A DNA stretch of 64,000 nt from Ashinkailepas kermadecensis (Eukaryota; Arthropoda; Thecostraca; Neolepadidae). Both the position numbers and the translations under genes were made by a program. Of the stretch, positions 48,487 through 60,509 are shown one piece after another. The stretch's first letter is position 1. The number at the start of each line of letters is the position of its first letter. The stretch spans positions 417,501-481,500 of the forward strand of contig JAOTOM010005112.1 in NCBI GenBank assembly GCA_034440615.1, given 5' to 3'. Under the pieces are notes generated by a model. That model was given only the letters and a program-made list of their open reading frames with translations. It did no database searches and was not told the DNA's origin.

Positions 48487-50549
48487 CTCAATGCGGACAC
48501 ATGGCGGCGACGTGAAGTAGTTTGGGGTGACGTGCGTCCGGTTAGCCTTGGTGGTACGGCGTCACGCACGCAGTCGCCACTGGAGACGTCCAGCTGGTTC
48601 AGTGATTTGACCCAGTGGCCAGAGCCCGAGGTCCGTACTGTGAGACACTCGATGACGCCATGACGCACGGGATGCGGCGTTGGAGAAACGTGCCGTGGCT
48701 TAGACGATGTTGTCGGTGCACATGAACAACACAAGGCCCTCACGGTGTGGGATGGTTCTTATGGTGCGGTGGGGGCTTTACAGGGGTGAAAAGGCCTGCC
48801 AGTCGGCCACGAGCGTAGGTGAGAGATAGTTGGCAAATACTTTCAATTATGGTGACAACTTATGGTACTGTATTATCCTTGAGTATGGAATATATTCATG
48901 ATCAGGCCGTTTTGCTTCTTAATATACCCAGTCAATTTGCTTTTCATAGCCATCCAAACATTATGCGTACTAATCTTATTTCAGTACAACATGCATCAGA
49001 AGTGTACCAAGCCAATATCGTAACTATGATCGAGGTGACAGGAGGGGAGGGGGGGGGGGGAGGGCTGCAAAAAAACGCCACTTCGCGACGTAAAGTCCAT
49101 AGGACACATTTAACATGATCGTGGTAAGCTTGTTGCCTACGAACTCCCGCAATCCAATGAGTGAACCCAACTGAACGGCTTCGTTTTAAGGCTCAGTTTG
49201 TTCTCAAACTGGTTTTAGTGTGCACACGTACCTAAGTACCTAGACGCTGCTGAAGCTGAACTTGTGGTGTATGTTTGCGTGAATGCTGTTTCGTCTGAGA
49301 GTCAGGACCAGTGTTTGAAGTATGGCCTTGTCTTGGATGTTGGCCGCCCAGAATATTATTATCCCCGGGAAATTATCCACGCTTTTTTCCAAATGATGAA
49401 TTGAGTTTGACAATGACTGCCATCTCCTTGCTGACCATGCGAACATGGAACATGGAAGCATGGAACATGACCATGAACAATACAATTAGGAGATAATGAT
49501 AACAGAAACAAATCAAATTACTCCTCCAACTTGGCATGCTGCACAATTTTCCTCTTCACGTCCAGGATTCAGATTGAAAGAAAATGTTCTGCTATCTACC
49601 TGTAACGCCATTCAATTTTTATCATCAATTCCTGAGTTCTAAGACATATATCCAACCCTGGTCATAACTGAAGTGGGAACTTGCAAGCAACCTTAGTGCA
49701 GTGCATGCCCAAGGGCTGGGTGCTGCTATGGTGCCGGCATCGTGACAAAAGGTGCTTTGTGGTTATCCTGGCTGCAAATTCAATGGCGAATCAAGAACAT
49801 TGAACAGACACATGAAGGCAAAGCAAAGCTTGTTGGCTGCTGCTCCATTTGTAGCAGCATTGGGATGCTCCAAGCATCTGCTTCTTGTAATTGTTGCGGC
49901 TTGTAGTCAAAGGCTGTTTATGGCAGGGGATGGGTGTAAGGTTGTAAGCATATAAGACTGGAAACATTAAACGGATAAAGTATGTTCATCCTCCCAAAAA
50001 GTACTTACCTTAACCAGCAATCATGAAGAAACCACCAACCACCAGGAATGGTGACAACCGACAGACTCACTCATAAATGTTCCATTCATACATAACATGG
50101 TGGTTAATGTTCAATGTTTTAACGGTGGGGTCATAAACAGTGGTGGTATGCTGTGTGTGACAAAGTGCACCGCCTCGCATGATTGATATCTTGGGTCAAC
50201 ATTTAACCACTGTTATTAGTGTAGTGCATGGAAAACTGCGAAGTGTAGCTACCTCAACTTTTGAACATGCTGCTCAGTCTTTGGATTGCCCCAATGGTCT
50301 GATGGTTCCATGCACCAGACATGTTTCGTGCAATCATGGTTTAACAATGCTGTTGGCTGTGTTGATGGCTCTAATTTCTTGTGCATAGCTTGTCATTGGG
50401 AAATGGAAATTTTTGTTAACAGTAATCTGAGATTATCAAGCATGGATCGTTCCCCTTGCTAATCACAGCCTGTTCTGACTCGCATATCCATGACTAGTGA
50501 CCTAAGAAGCCAAGGACACAAAGTTTGACGTGTACTTCTAATTTTCAAG
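48487..50549. other. Unique sequence, no gene confirmed
   Basis: A frame near 49755-49825 reads CGYPGCKF..TLNRHMK, faintly like half a C2H2 zinc finger but lacking the final His. A diverged dispersed repeat (see 49336) is present. Confidence 0.35.
49336..49425. repeat. Diverged dispersed repeat, partner at about 62229
   Basis: GGATGTTGGCCGCCCAGAAT and TTTGACAATGACTGCC correspond in order and spacing to GGATGTTTGTCATCCAGAAC and TTTGAAAATGACTGC at 62229-62313. Similarity is limited, so relationship is tentative. Confidence 0.35.
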
Positions 50550-50638
50550 GGCATACGCTCCCGGCGCCCCAGCCGGTCATTCAGGCTTCCTCGTCGATGC
50601 CGATGATCCGAATGAAGCCACGCTCAAAGAAAAAGCAG
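50550..50638 (+). CDS. Candidate internal exon A of an unrecognised gene
   Basis: Preceded by a 3' splice-site-like ATTTTCAAG and followed by GCAG/GTTACG. Read from its second base it is fully open (AYAPGAPAGHSGFLVD then ADDPNEATLKEKA), acidic and of coding-like composition in otherwise AT-rich surroundings. It ends in phase 1, which is exactly the phase needed to join the candidate exon at 51275 (G + AA gives Glu). No start exon was found; about half a dozen bases of context on each side are the only splice evidence. No protein family is recognised. Confidence 0.4.
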
Positions 50639-51012
50639 GTTACGTACATGGTTCATTGAAGCTTACCATGCTTGGCTGACAGGTTTAAGCAGTATGCAGC
50701 ATGCTATGTGTGCTCCAGTAACTATCATAATAATGCATTGCAATATGACATAAACCAGTCGATTGCATATCTATCCATCGGGGCAGAAAATATATTTGTT
50801 TTGTCACTGCATGAAGACAGCATTGAAAGCCATTGCATGCTACATTTGTAGCAGCTTTGCACCTTTATAGCAGTTGCATGCTTTGCGGAAAGAATTTTCC
50901 CCTCGATCCAGTTTCATCTTGAAATGGGTTCACTGTCCAAGAAATCGGACATATCATGTAACTCATGGCCGTCTTTTGTGTCGTACTTGTTTTTTTTATC
51001 GAGGACCAATGT

Positions 51013-51064
51013 CATGTGTGCTTACACATGTGTGCTTACACATGTGTGCTTACACATGTGTGCT
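51013..51064. repeat. Small tandem repeat, 14-bp unit, about 3.7 copies, palindromic core
   Basis: Units of ACACATGTGTGCTT. ACACATGTGT is a perfect 10-bp palindrome. It lies inside the inferred intron 50639-51274. Confidence 0.95.
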
Positions 51065-51274
51065 TTGTAGCAGCTTGCGGGGGCTGCAGTCCCACCTGAA
51101 TTTTCTGATTTTGTCCGGCGCTTGGCCATGTAGAAACTGATGAAGCGCGCCGGCAAGGTTTCACAGACTCGAGTTGCCCTGATATGAAATTGTGTTATAC
51201 GGGTATAGAGTATGCACTTTTGTTTGTTTGGAATGTTTGACATGACCAATGCGCGTCTCCTCTTGCGCTTTCAG

Positions 51275-51351
51275 AAGACTACGGCGCTTCTGCTGCTCCT
51301 GCGGAAGAGCAGAACCACTCTGGTGATGCCAGAAGTCAGTTGTTCAGATGA
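51275..51351 (+). CDS. Candidate terminal exon B of the same unrecognised gene
   Basis: The acceptor CTCCTCTTGCGCTTTCAG (51257-51274) has a good pyrimidine tract. Joined in phase to the exon at 50550 the reading is EDYGASAAPAEEQNHSGDAR followed by SQLFR and TGA at 51349-51351. A second frame that opens just before that stop (MNEADAAGARAEQSSCYIIA, ending at ACCAGAG/GTAGGC near 51428) has similar composition, so a single-base deletion at about 51327-51348 may have cut the real exon short. Either the gene ends here or this allele or assembly carries a frameshift. Confidence 0.4.
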
Positions 51352-51721
51352 ACGAAGCCGACGCTGCTGGTGCCCGAGCAGAGCAGTCGAGCTGCTACAT
51401 CATTGCTGACACCTCGGATGAAACCAGAGGTAGGCATTGCCCATTATGAAGATACTTATCTTGATGTCAGTCAGTCTATGTGTTGGTGGGGAAATGGTGG
51501 AAACTTCCTTTTTGAAAGTTGCTTGTTTTCAAAGTCGAGAAGAGATGGCGTTAAATGGAGTACGCAAACTGTGCTCTTAAATGTTCCGGTCAAGGATAGC
51601 CCTGTTCTTCATGTCTTTGAAATCACATCTGTGAATATATTACCCATCCATGTGAAAATTTTGAACCAGCATTTTCCAATGAAAGAAGAGCCAGTCATTA
51701 AATGGGCCGTTAGCTGGTGCG

Positions 51722-51875
51722 TTCCACGACAGATCGACCAACGCAATTCACCCCCGAAATCTGATGTATACTAAAATTCGGTGATAGTGTACTCTTGGGT
51801 TTTGACCACGTCGGTCCAAATTTCATTGCGATCCAACCAACCGTTTTTGAGGTATAACCTCCGGCAGTGTTTTTT
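51722..51875 (+). repeat. Dispersed repeat, copy 1
   Basis: TTCCACGACAGATCGACCAA (51722-51741) is an exact 20-bp match to the reverse complement of 52853-52872, and TATAACCTCCGGCAGTGTTT about 135 bp later matches the reverse complement of 52710-52730 in the same order. The middle is diverged. No coding capacity. Confidence 0.65.
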
Positions 51876-52709
51876 GGTTGTTGTAAAATAACATAAGTAG
51901 CTTTGACGATGGATATATCATCAACAAGAAACCGATTGTGGCTTATTATACATCTTTGAAACTAAGTAGAACAAAAGAAACACCCAAGATATTTTTGAAC
52001 ATCAATTTTGAAGTAAAGCCAAGCTGTTAAAGTAAAGCCAAGCTGTTCCCGAGACAAGCTGTTATATGCTCTTTGTAAATTGCTCATCTTTTGACCTCAT
52101 GAGCTGAGCTTAGATCACGCTGGGACAATATATAGATTCACAAAACGACCACTTCAGCCTTCGCCTAAGCGTACGCGGTTTAAAAAGTAATTTCATCGAA
52201 GGTCAAATAGGATTCAATGACAATCAGGTCACCTCAGGTAATGGGTTGGCCGTCCAATGCCATGTCGCACGATTTAGGGAGGAACAGAAACTCTCGATGT
52301 GATTTTGTGCAATATACATGATATTTGATCTTACCTAATATCATTGACATTCGATATATTTTAAACCATGATGCTTCTTACATTCTCATTATAATTTTCT
52401 GCGTGAAAAACTACCCAAAACTTCATTTTACCGACTCAGTACCGTAAAAAACGAGAACAACAAGAACGCCTTTTTGACTTTCGCAGCTAAATCATGTCCA
52501 CTATTATCTGCACTGTCAAAGTTATAGATTTTGATGGGCTATGGGCCATGAGACGTCATGAGGTGACGTGGGCAATGATGAGCACTATGTATGCTTTATT
52601 TAGGTCATTTTAGGTCTTCCTTGCCTTTTTTCTCAGCTATGTTTAATATGCCACACTCTGTTTCATATCGAAGAGGTATCCATTGTCCGAACTACCCGTT
52701 ATTTGAACT
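51876..52709. other. AT-rich unique sequence, no gene seen
   Basis: Contains several AGGTCA words (for example near 52199 and 52226). No supported gene. Confidence 0.4.
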
Positions 52710-52872
52710 AAGAGTACTGCCGGAGGCTATAACTCCGAAAGCGTTGGTCAGATCGAGCTCAAACCGGTTCAGGCGTGTTGTGAGGAAAATACTATTCCGT
52801 AGGCAAATTATGGTCCAAATACAAATGTTGAGGGTGCAAAACTGGAAAATATTTGGTCGATCTGTCGTGGAA
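52710..52872 (-). repeat. Dispersed repeat, inverted copy 2
   Basis: Reverse-complement partner of the repeat at 51722-51875, about 1 kb away; see that entry for the matching segments. Confidence 0.65.
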
Positions 52873-54120
52873 TGCCCAGCATATTCCCCACTGGGTTCCG
52901 TCCAAATAACATAAGGAGTCAGGGGGCTGAGATCCCGTTTGCAATGTATTTGGAAGTCACATCGGTGCGTCAATGGCCAAGGTTGAAAATAGTTTGAAAC
53001 CTGCGTATTGTGGACGAAAATATTGATACGGCCATTAAATGGGCCATTGGCTATTTTCTTACAAATTTCCCCCATAATCGCAAATTATCATACATTAATC
53101 TCACATATTTACACCAAAGCATGCAAAGCTACACCCTGTGGCCTGTATGTAGTTAATCACATTCTTCGGACGTGAGTGCGCCATGGACATGTAACAAAAA
53201 AATAGTGCAGATATCATCCTCACTTTACCACTTTTATCATTTCGCTGCCGTTCAGATCACTGATGATCACCAAATCAGTGTCTCATTCAGACTATATCCG
53301 TGCACCGAGCAGTGAGTGCGTCACGTCAGCATGCAGCTAAACATACTGCTGAATGGTAAGATACAAGTGATTGGATGTCAAATTAAAGATCATAAATAGG
53401 TTAAGACATTCTTCTCTGTTCCATTTTAGCATTTATCGGGGATAATTTGCGCTCGCACACTGGTGTACTTACTGTGAGCCAGGAACATATGACATCCTGG
53501 TGGTGTCTGATATTCTGTAGGTGACAGTCTGTACACTTTTTCACCTCTGGCTTGGTGGCGTGGTGCTGGCTTGATCATGCGACAGAGCATGCCAGATGAG
53601 CTCCGTTCAGTTTAATATGCAACATGGTGAGGGAGGTTACATTGAACCGACAACAACAGAATCATAAGATAGTCCGGAGTAAACTCAAACCAATATCAAT
53701 CCACAGCTAAAATAGATTGCGTTGGGACTCTGTGGGAATATTCGTGTTTGTTTATGATTGTGAATGAATACATGAATATTGGTATTTGGATTAATGTTCC
53801 TTAGGCCAACTCTTACCACTTTGGGACGATGGAATGCATGGGAAGGGGAATGTAGCATTCCAAGATAATTGGGATGAAGCAGAATGAGGAGATGCAGTTG
53901 GAATATTTTCAGTTAATTTGCCTCCGTGTGCTGTCATCGCAAGCTGGAGTTATGACTTTGAACGACTCCACATGTCTACGATAAACAACCAGCAAATGGG
54001 CGACGGTTAACATCATTCATCAGCTGGGACTGTGAGCAGCTGGCCCGCGGTCTGATTCGCAAAGATGAATTTTCCCGTCGTTTTCCATCGGCTCCGAGGG
54101 CTGCGTCAGCAGACGACATC
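52873..54120. other. AT-rich unique sequence, no gene seen
   Basis: No domain-bearing frame, RNA gene or clear repeat recognised. Confidence 0.4.
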
Positions 54121-54440
54121 GGCCGGCCGTAGTCAGCTGACCACACCGGCCGGCCGTAGTCAGCTGACCACACCGGCCGGCCGGAGTCAGCTGACCACAC
54201 CGGCCGGCCGTAGTCAGCTGACCACACCGGCCGGCCATAGTCAGCTGACCACACCGGCCGGCCGTAGTCAGCTGACCACACCGGCCGGCCATAGTCAGCT
54301 GACCACACCGGCCGGCCGTAGTCAGCTGACCACACCGGCCGGCCATAGTCAGCTGACCACACCGGCCAGCAATAGTCAGCTGACCACACCGGCCAGCCAT
54401 AGTCAGCTGACACACCGGCCGGCCGGCCGTAGCCAGCTGC
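54121..54440. repeat. Minisatellite, 27-bp unit, 11-12 copies, palindromic core
   Basis: Units of GGCCGGCCGTAGTCAGCTGA plus CCACACC. GTCAGCTGAC recurs every 27 bp from 54132, identical to the palindrome of the 26-bp array 28 kb upstream, while the rest of the unit differs. The last one or two units are decayed. Open frames across it reflect the multiple-of-three period. Confidence 0.97.
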
Positions 54441-54937
54441 CCGGAGTACGTCACACCCTATGGCTGACGCGAATGGGCGTGACACTGGCCGTCGGCGCCG
54501 TGACGATTATGCGAGAGTCAGACAAACGTCAGCTGTCAGGCTGCATCGCCACACCGTGACATACGTCACGGCCTGTGAGCTCGCGTACCTGCTCAGAGAC
54601 AGGCACGACGACTCAACCCTGGCGCATTCCTGCCCAGTAGCCGTCCATGCCGTCTATGCGTAGGTCGTCATTCAAGGTCGAAGGTGAAGGTGAAGGCCGA
54701 AGATCATCACCGACTGTTGTAACGGGTAAGTCCGTAGCTGTGATTCAGATAGAGATGTGACAAGCACGATAATAAGCTCATGGACAGATGTGGCAGACAG
54801 ATTTCGTCCGCACAGCCGGCATACCCAGTCAACACGGGAGATGTGGCCTGTTGCTGCACCTGCCGGTTGGACCACATTGCAGCTGGTTTGGCTACTACAT
54901 CAGGCGGATGTGTGACTACCACATCAGGCGGATGTGT
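54441..54937. other. Inter-array sequence, no gene seen
   Basis: A duplicated CTAC(T)ACATCAGGCGGATGTGTGAC phrase (about 54895-54940) leads into the next array. Confidence 0.45.
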
Positions 54938-55460
54938 GACCGCCTGAGCCACCCCACCGGGGAGCGTGGCCTCCTGGACCACCCCACCGGGGAGCGTGGC
55001 CGTCAGGGCCACCCTACCGGGGAGCGTGGCCGCCTGGGCTGCCCCACCGGGGAGAGTGGCCGCCAGGGCCACCCTACCGGGGAGCGTGGCCTCCTGGGCC
55101 ACCCTACCGGGGAGCGTGGCCTCCTGGACCACCCCACCGGGGAGCGTGGCCGCCAGGGGCATCCCACCGGGGAGCGTGGCCGCCTGGGGCACCCCACCAG
55201 GGAGCGTGGCCTCCTGGACCACCCCACCGGGGAGCGTGGCCTCCTGGAGCACCCCACCGGGGAGCGTGGCCTCCTGGACCATCCCACCGGGGAGCGTGGC
55301 CTCCTGGACCACCCTACCGGGGAGCGTGGCCTCCTGGGCCACCCTACCGGGGAGCGTGGCCGTCAGGGCCACCCTACCGGGGAGCGTGGCCGCCTGGGGA
55401 ACCCCACCGGGGAATGTGACCGTCTGGGGCACCCCACCGGGGAATGTGACCGCCTGCGGC
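54938..55460. repeat. Minisatellite, 30-bp unit, about 17 copies
   Basis: CACCGGGGAGCGTGGCC with variable TCCTGGACCACCC, GTCAGGGCCACCC or GCCTGGGGCACCC. Each unit has CCCC-acc-GGGG or a close variant. The 30-bp period keeps several frames open on both strands; these are not genes. Confidence 0.97.
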
Positions 55461-56919
55461 GCCGCGCTGAGACATACCATCAGAGGTCGCCGGACGCACT
55501 CACCACGTGATGAATCGACGCCCACTACCCAGACGATGGCCGAGCACCCAATTGGGGCGTGCCATTATCCATTCTGCACTGTGCTGGCCGCACCAAGTCG
55601 GAGATGACTGAGGCGTCTCGCACTGGTACCAGGCTTGACTATTGCAGAAGACCAAGCTATAAAAATGACTCACCACGGCTGGTACGGAATCTTGGAAGTG
55701 TGTGTTCAACGAACGGGTTGGTGGGCGTTTGAGCGCTGGATTGCATTCTTCAGATCTGTGCGGGGCTATGGACCACATCCCAGCACTACTTTTCTGCTAC
55801 GGGAACCTGTGGGGGAAGTGCTGATCATACAGGTGAAGTGCTGGGAACTCTAGAGGCACGCCTCGCGCCGCTTCCTACTACCTTGACCGCAAATTTTGCC
55901 TAAATATTTTGTTTTATGCTGTGAACACGGAAGCCTCTGATCGGCATCATCCGTTTCTGAAGAACGTTCTTCACTACCAGCCATATACTTTGTGACACAC
56001 ACTTGTGACTGTTCCCATATGTGCTTTCATACATACCGGATTTACCAACCATCTTTGTTGTCATCGAAATAGTTACCATACAACCCAAGCATCGTTACTT
56101 CGTTCGTTAGGAACGTTGCTACGCAGCAGTTAATACGTTACTTTCCAGCAGTTTCTCTACAATACGAGATCGCATTTTATGTGGCAGTGCCTGTAAACTT
56201 GCATGTCGCCTCCAGAAAATAAAACGCTCTGTTGGCACTTCACAGTCCCCAATGAACTTGGAAGCATCAGCAGCGTAAATGCTTGCCAGCACGAACAGCT
56301 AGTTTTATCAAGATTCCCTGGTGTCTCGCAACACGCACTTTATTCATTACCTCGTGGGCACCACTGGACGATGGGGATTAATCACCACGTAGCTGTGCGG
56401 GCACTTCGGTGATAGAAGAAGCTCAGTAAGTTGGAACTCATACAGCTGAAGTAAATATTGCAAGGAGTGGTAATAGCACCAAATGCCACGTCCAAGCGTG
56501 ATGACAGTGTTGGATTTATTCTTTGGAGTCCTGGATTTTGGAGAGGAAAACTTCGGAGTCTTCAAATTCGGAGAGGATACCTGTATTGATTATCTGATAT
56601 AAAAAAACTCTCTTTGGTGCTGTCCAGTGAGATTTGGCCATTTTCTGAGAGAGTAAGAAGTTCTCAGTCTGCCAAGCATCTCCATTCAACTTTTTGGAAA
56701 AAAGGGAATTAGTTTTTCGGGAAGGATCGTGTTCTACATGACAACAGTTCAGGACAAATTCGTTTTTCGGCCCAGCTTCTGTATGGGGATTTTTTTAGTG
56801 TGGGTATTATTAAGTGAATGCCATGCTTATGTTTTTCAACAAATAGGGTAACATCCTTGGGTGTGTAACACAACAACGTTATCCTATATGTCGTCAATCC
56901 CCGAAACATTTCGTGATGT
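55461..56919. other. Unique sequence, no gene seen
   Basis: No domain-bearing frame or element recognised. Confidence 0.4.
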
Positions 56920-57300
56920 TTGTCCCCACGACACTATCATGTGTCCATTCAGGTCCATGTTGTGCTGTTTGTCCCCACGACATCGCCATGTGTTCGTGCA
57001 GGTTCATTTTGTGTTGTTTGTCCTCACGACATCGCCATGTGTTCGTGCAGGTTCATTTTGTGTTGTTTGTCCCCACGACATCGCCATGTGTTCGTGCAGG
57101 TTCATTTTGTGTTGTTTGTCCTCACGACATCGCCATGTGTTCGTGCAGGTTCATTTTGTGTTGTTTGTCCTCATGGCGCTGTCATGTAGCCATCCAGGTC
57201 CATTTTATGCCGTTTCTCCACACGACACTGCCATGTGGCTATTCGGGTCCATTTCCTGATGTTTGTTCCCAGGACACTGCCATGCGTCCACTCAGGTCGA
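56920..57300. repeat. Minisatellite, 49-bp unit, about 7 copies
   Basis: GTTCATTTTGTGTTGTTTGT recurs at 57002, 57051, 57100 and 57149 with CACGACATCGCCATGTG. Outer units are strongly diverged, inner ones nearly identical. The unit is 3n+1 in length and has no plus-strand stop, so three overlapping frames stay open as artefacts. Confidence 0.93.
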
Positions 57301-58374
57301 ATTGTGTTGCCTGGAGCGAAGATGTATTTTATGATATGCCTTTTCCCCAAATACACATTTGAAGCCAAACAGAAATTCCAGCAAGTTTTGAAAAGCGCGG
57401 GACGTTCACATACCATGTGGGGAAATGTTTTTATTTTTGCGCAAGCTCAACTCACATTATTACGATGCCTAGTGTTATGGGACCAAATAGTCTCACTGTT
57501 GCCCAATGGTATTTATCAGGAGCGTACACAGGATGCATTGGGGCATGCACTCCTCCTCCCTCCATGGAGAGATAGTTCTCCTCTGATCGGGAAAAGGCGT
57601 CCCTCCAGGGATGCTCGAGTGCCCCACCCATTCAACGGATTTTTTGTTAGCTAAAAGCTGGGGCCCACATCTGAGAGGGGCTCTCAGAGGAATAGGCGCC
57701 GTCTTGAGAGTAATAGGTTCTCCTTGTGAGAAAAGGAGCCCTCCTGAGACGAAAAAGAGCCTTTAATAAACTCCAGTGCACCCCATCCCCGCTGAACAGA
57801 TTTTCAGCCAAAGGCGTCCTCGAAGGACTTCCGCAGTGGTGCCTTTCAAGACGAGTACCTTTCCGCATGGAAACTCGTGCATTCCCGAATGGTATTTATC
57901 AGTGAATTTACTGGCCATGATCTGCATGGTGCTGGTGTTGTATATGAATGTGTTTTGTCCACATTGTCAGAGTTCTAATTAAGCTGGTTATCAACACGTC
58001 AAGACAGGGTACACCCTATCCGAAATGTAAAAACATCTAGTCCAAATTTCAAACACTCATTGGTGATACGTCGCATTGGGTATGCAGAAGCACCAGTCAC
58101 ATTTGTTGGAACATTCCCAGCATATTCGAATACAGGCAAAATACAGACATTATGTCATGCTTTAAGCCCAATCGAAGGGACATTCCTTCATTTCCGGCTA
58201 CCCTTCCGCACCAGGCAGACTCCAGCCAGTATTCATATCGACTTGGAGACGCTGCATTCCTCGTACTCGGTAAGGAAGACAGCACAATGCTCCCATATGA
58301 CTGCAATAAGCAGCAGAAATCTCCATACGGCCGCCATTCAGGCCGGATACGGCACACATCAACCGGGAAGCATT
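57301..58374. other. Inter-array sequence, no gene seen
   Basis: 57.53-57.85 kb contains weakly periodic GGAG/CTCC phrases, perhaps a decayed array. No supported gene. Confidence 0.35.
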
Positions 58375-58625
58375 CATGGCCAGCACCGACTCGTCGCGGC
58401 CGCTCGGCATGTCTCGTGACGTCACTACTCCTCAGCATCCATGGCCGGCACCGACTCGCCGCGGCCACTCGGCATGTCTGGTGACGTCACTACTCCTCAG
58501 CATCCATGGCCGGCACCGACTCGCCGCGGCCGCTCGGCATGTCTGGTGACGTCGCTACTCCTCAGCATTCATGGCCGACACCGACTCGCCGCGGCCGCTT
58601 GGCATGTCTGGTGACGTCACTACTC
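58375..58625. repeat. Minisatellite, 65-bp unit, 4 copies, perfect CRE-type palindrome
   Basis: CATGGCCGGCACCGACTCGC starts units at 58375, 58440, 58505 and 58570. Each unit ends in GTGACGTCAC(T)ACTCCTCAG; GTGACGTCAC is a 10-bp palindrome containing TGACGTCA, the cyclic-AMP response element consensus (one copy reads GACGTCGC). CCGCGGCCGC is also present. Confidence 0.95.
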
Positions 58626-59329
58626 CTCAGATGACGTGCAAAATCGTCAGTGACGCCGTCGATGTCTGGTGACGTTGCCACTCTGAAATGACATCACTGC
58701 TTTCGAACCGCCGTCACCGCCCTTTCGTGAAGGTACCGCTCTCGATAGATATCACGTAGTGCCAGGAGTCGAAACGATGGGAAGGCACTCTCAGACAGAT
58801 GAGGCGCTAGGCCAAAAATTGTGGACGAATTTAAATGTGATGTTCAGGTATTTAAACAAAATATCTTAAAGAAGGTATCAGATTTTCTGATCAACTCATA
58901 GACGTCATGCTAAATTCGTTCCCCTCCAGATCTTATGGAACCACGCTTGCAATACACTCATGGACTCAGATGTGCATGTGGCTCCATCCCCTGTTCGATG
59001 GGGAGCAAAAATGTTTCACTTTGCATACCAACGCCTATCGAAAAATGACAGGGTTCTTGCTATGTTGTTCGCGTGAAGGCCATGCACTCATCCTTGCCAA
59101 ATACTTCGCATTCTTAGTCTTCGGTGCTATGTCACACAGCATGTCAAAATTGTAAAAACTATGCGAATCCTGGCAGGTGCGCACGTAACAAAATATTATA
59201 GAATGCTGAATCAAATTAAATGGAAATGAGTTCGGAAAGAACCAAGACATGCAACGAAAACGGAAAAACTGATACAAGAAAACAATATAAGCAGTCCAAA
59301 CATGAAAGTGGTCGCACATGGAGTGCACG
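58626..59329. other. Inter-array sequence, no gene seen
   Basis: The first 120 bp contains further GGTGACGT words and may be decayed units of the preceding array. The rest is unique. Confidence 0.4.
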
Positions 59330-59545
59330 CGAATTGTTCCAGGGCCCCTCAGTTGGCCTAGAAGCCCCTCATATTTGCCCAGCGGCCCTTAAGGTCTGCC
59401 CGTGGCTACTCTCCCTAAACTTGGGGGCTCTCTTTTAATCTGCTCGGAACCCGCTCCATCATCCCGGGGCCCCATTAGTCGGTCCAGTGACCACCTCACG
59501 TCGGCCCAGGGCCCTCCCCGGTCGCTGGGAGGCCCCCTGGAAAGC
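59330..59545. repeat. Very decayed GC-rich array
   Basis: Phrases such as CAGGGCCC, GCGGCCCTTAAGGTC and GGGGCCCCATTAGTC recur roughly every 25-30 bp, resembling on the opposite strand the decayed array at 31.6-33.8 kb. Confidence 0.45.
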
Positions 59546-60509
59546 CCTGGTGTGTTTCGTTACGGTCTATGTTGAAACACAACCTGTTGAACTGCTCGTT
59601 TCGGCCAGTTTGGGGCCAAGGGTGGCGCCAGGGCTAAAAAAAAACCTTTCGGTGGTCGCCGACGAAATTCAATTCTGGGAAATTGGTCGCCGATCAGGAA
59701 CGGGTCCAATGGAGGGGGGGAGAGGAAGTGGCGGCCCTCCATCGGGATTGGATAACATCAAATTTCCGAAACGTGCTTTTTTAGTTTGCTACTTTTTGAA
59801 AATTTGTGTGCCTTCTAGCTTTTCATCGATTTTTTCCTCAGCAATAGGTGTCCCTTCGCACCCTGAATAAATTGTGGCGCGCCAAAAGGAGTGTCCTGCC
59901 GATAGGAACTTCTAAATCCGTCACCGTCGCATGCAAGGAAGAGACTGAGAGACAGTCTGTAAACCATTTGTCATTGACTGTGCAGATGAGCAAAGTCGGT
60001 CGGAGACGGTGGGGGATGAACAAAATTTGCTCGAAGACAGCTAAGGATGACACAATCTGGAGTTTGGCACATAAAGATGACAAATCCCAAGCGATATTTG
60101 GCAATCTGACATCAATTGTTCGCAATCTTCCATCGTGTATATATGAGATGAAATGCCGAGTCCCATATGAATACTTATAATTCCTATTAACTGTTATCTA
60201 CATCATGTTGCACACAAAACAACGAACATTTAGTCATTGCTGACAGGTACAGTACTTCTATACGTGGATAGTAGTAACTGAACCAACTAGGAGGCATAAG
60301 CCCCTTTGTTTAAGATCTTCTTAAGCACATTTCTCAGCTGGGTACATTTTGTGGAATAAACATGAAAACACGCTTATATGAATGGTATCCTGGTCCAAAT
60401 GAATGTCGGTGGTGCATTTCTAAATAGCGTCCTTCAGGAAGAATGATTTGGCTAGACAATATAAGATAAGGCGCAACTGATACCAACATTTACACCATTG
60501 CCTATCAGC
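59546..60509. other. Unique sequence, no gene seen
   Basis: A plus-strand frame of about 110 codons near 59848-60180 lacks any recognisable domain. Confidence 0.35.

Noticed and set aside
47730..48743. Pro-rich (plus) and Gly-rich (minus) frames of about 250 codons
   Set aside because: Encoded by the 18-bp GC-rich array; no domain at either end.
49752..49955. Possible C2H2 zinc finger (CGYPGC..RHMK)
   Set aside because: The second zinc-binding His is missing and the frame does not continue as a finger array.
54020..55607. Long frames on both strands over the 27-bp and 30-bp arrays
   Set aside because: The periods are multiples of three without stops, and the peptides are simple rotations of one unit.
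59848..60180. 110-codon plus-strand frame
   Set aside because: No family resemblance and no splice or transcript evidence visible.
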